Under the pieces are notes generated by a model. It made no database searches and was not told the origin of the DNA. It saw only the letters and a list, made by a program, of their open reading frames with translations. Below, in pieces: positions 63,182-64,000 of a DNA stretch of 64,000 bases. Position 1 is the stretch's first letter. The number at the start of each line of letters is the position of its first letter. Origin of the DNA: Jiangella mangrovi (GTDB lineage Bacteria > Actinomycetota > Actinomycetes > Jiangellales > Jiangellaceae); contig NZ_JACHMM010000001.1 of assembly GCF_014204975.1 (NCBI RefSeq), positions 3,348,001-3,412,000 on the forward strand. Direction: 5' to 3'. The position numbers and the translations under genes were made by a program.

Positions 63182-63532
63182 TCAGGTCGTGGCGGTGCGC
63201 TTCTGGCGGGTGAGGTCCCACACCTCGGGCAACGCGGCGGGCGAGCCGTCGCCGTCGTCGCTGTTCCCGTCGGCGATGAAGTGGTCGACGAAGCGGTTGA
63301 TGCTCGCCTGCCAGCGCTCGTTCGCCGGGTCGCCGTCGAGGCCGCGCATGGCCGCGTCGAAGTCGTCGCACTCGACCAGGTGGAACAGGCGGTCGCCGGC
63401 CCGCCAGATGGTCCACTCGTGGATCCCGACCCGGGCGAACGACGCGACCAGGTCGGCCGGGATCCGCTCGTGCTCGCGGTCGTAGTCGAGCTCCGTCCCT
63501 GGTCGCAACACGGAGTGCAGGGCCACGCGCAT
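63182..63532 (-). CDS. rhaM: L-rhamnose mutarotase
   Basis: A 116-residue ferredoxin-like-fold protein of the RhaM (formerly DUF718) family. It starts MRVALHSVLRPGTELDYDRE and has the active-site His/Tyr pattern and HEWTIWRAGDRLFHLVECDD, with the Trp pair of the family; it ends near LPEVWDLTRQ, matching the usual ...M..VF.L motif. It interconverts alpha- and beta-anomers of L-rhamnose or related 6-deoxysugars. The ATG at 63532 is chosen because upstream reading is antisense to the next gene. It converges with the second GntR gene (6-bp gap), and no other rhamnose genes are visible. Confidence 0.85.
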   Translation of the reverse strand: MRVALHSVLRPGTELDYDREHERIPADLVASFARVGIHEWTIWRAGDRLFHLVECDDFDAAMRGLDGDPANERWQASINRFVDHFIADGNSDDGDGSPAALPEVWDLTRQKRTATT

Positions 63533-63541
63533 CGGGTCAGT

Positions 63542-64000
63542 ATGCCCGAGGATGTGGCAGTGACCTCCGCGTGGCAGCCCCGGCCCGACCTCTGGACCCT
63601 CGACCCGGACGTGCTCCACCTCAACCACGGCTCGTGGGGCGCGGTGCCCCGCCGGGTGCAGGAGCTGGCGGCCCGGCTGCGGGCGGAGGGCGAGGCGAAC
63701 CCGCCGGCCTGGTTCCGTTCGCTGCCCGAACGGGTGGCGGCTGCTCGCTCGTCGCTGGCCCGGTCGCTCGGCGCCGACGAGGACGGGTTCGCGCTGGTCC
63801 CGAACGCGAGCACCGGCGTGACGGTGGCGCTGGAGACGGTGCCGCTGCGGCCGGGGGACCGGATCCTCGTGACCGACCACTGCTACGGCGCCGTCCGGTT
63901 CGCGGCGGAGCGGTTCGCCCGGCTCCGCGGCGCGACGGTCGTGGAGGTGCCGGTCGTGCTGTCGGCGTCGGCGGACGAGGTGGTCGCCGCGGTGTCGTCG
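63542..64000 (+). CDS. Class V aminotransferase / isopenicillin N epimerase-like PLP enzyme, truncated by the window end
   Basis: The first 153 codons of a fold type I PLP enzyme: an N-terminal segment WTLDPDVLHLNHGSWGAVPR, the substrate-side loop NPPAWFRSLPERV, then the start of the large domain with NASTGVTVALETV (cofactor phosphate region) and ILVTDHCYGAVRFAAERF. The NHGSWGAVP and conserved spacing fit isopenicillin N epimerase-like class V enzymes. The Schiff-base lysine lies beyond the window. It is divergent from the mutarotase gene with a 9-bp gap between start codons, so promoters overlap neighbouring coding sequence. ATG 63542 is favoured; GTG codons shortly after are possible. Confidence 0.8.
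   Translation, partial: MPEDVAVTSAWQPRPDLWTLDPDVLHLNHGSWGAVPRRVQELAARLRAEGEANPPAWFRSLPERVAAARSSLARSLGADEDGFALVPNASTGVTVALETVPLRPGDRILVTDHCYGAVRFAAERFARLRGATVVEVPVVLSASADEVVAAVSS

Overview
The window is chromosomal DNA from a high-GC actinomycete (Actinomycetota). The evidence is G/C at nearly every third codon position, frequent GTG/TTG starts, GGAGG-type ribosome binding sites, 4-bp ATGA gene overlaps, many lipoprotein and ABC sugar-uptake genes, LuxR (LAL) and GntR/LacI regulators and a PspA/TPM envelope-stress pair. The genus cannot be fixed from sequence alone. I see no rRNA, tRNA, CRISPR array, transposase or prophage gene.

Layout. 1-2520 (+): end of a purine-degradation operon (uraD end, uraH, allantoinase, ureidoglycine aminohydrolase). 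2512-4897: a divergent pair closely resembling E. coli RclA/RclR, the reactive-chlorine defence flavoenzyme and its redox-sensing AraC regulator. 4901-5072: nested inverted repeats. 5083-10708 (-): an unusual operon of DUF427 protein, stand-alone GcvH-like protein, an 82-aa protein of unknown function, an OpuC-type quaternary-amine ABC importer and a frameshifted alpha/beta hydrolase, facing a CGNR zinc-finger regulator (10856-11455). 11478-16676: a VOC protein, a MOSC-reductase-ferredoxin fusion and a LAL-type LuxR regulator.

16684-26665 looks like one envelope-associated locus arranged around a bidirectional promoter near 20.95 kb. Leftward are a response regulator, histidine kinase, polytopic glycosyltransferase-like protein and sugar-nucleotide epimerase. 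Rightward are a DUF2064 transferase, a membrane-anchored molybdopterin oxidoreductase, a small membrane protein, a methyltransferase, a GT2 glycosyltransferase, an MTA phosphorylase fused in frame to a thioredoxin-like lipoprotein, and CcdA. Every rightward junction up to the phosphorylase overlaps by 4 bp.

26775-36388: a secreted CocE-type hydrolase, a perfect hairpin terminator, PspA, a TPM-domain protein, a MacB-type ABC exporter and a NarL-type two-component system. 36719-42670 (-): a galactofuranose-type importer (YtfQ/R/T/YjfF-like) with a LacI regulator; the same 13-bp motif lies in both promoters. 42995-51480 (+): a polysaccharide-degradation locus (heparinase II/III-like lyase, Tat-exported protein, GntR-LacI hybrid regulator, sugar ABC importer, Gfo/Idh/MocA oxidoreductase). 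51548-52363: M23 peptidase. 52367-61529 (-): a seven-gene catabolic operon (Opp-type importer, amidohydrolase, MmgE/PrpD protein, FAD oxidoreductase) facing two related GntR/FCD regulators. The window ends with an L-rhamnose mutarotase and the start of a class V aminotransferase.

The observations I rate highest are the MTAP-thioredoxin in-frame fusion whose junction doubles as a lipoprotein signal peptide, the CGNR/DUF427/GcvH/OpuC operon, the glyco-redox locus around 21 kb, and the amidohydrolase/PrpD/DAO catabolic operon. Functions given for whole loci are inferences from gene families and neighbourhood.
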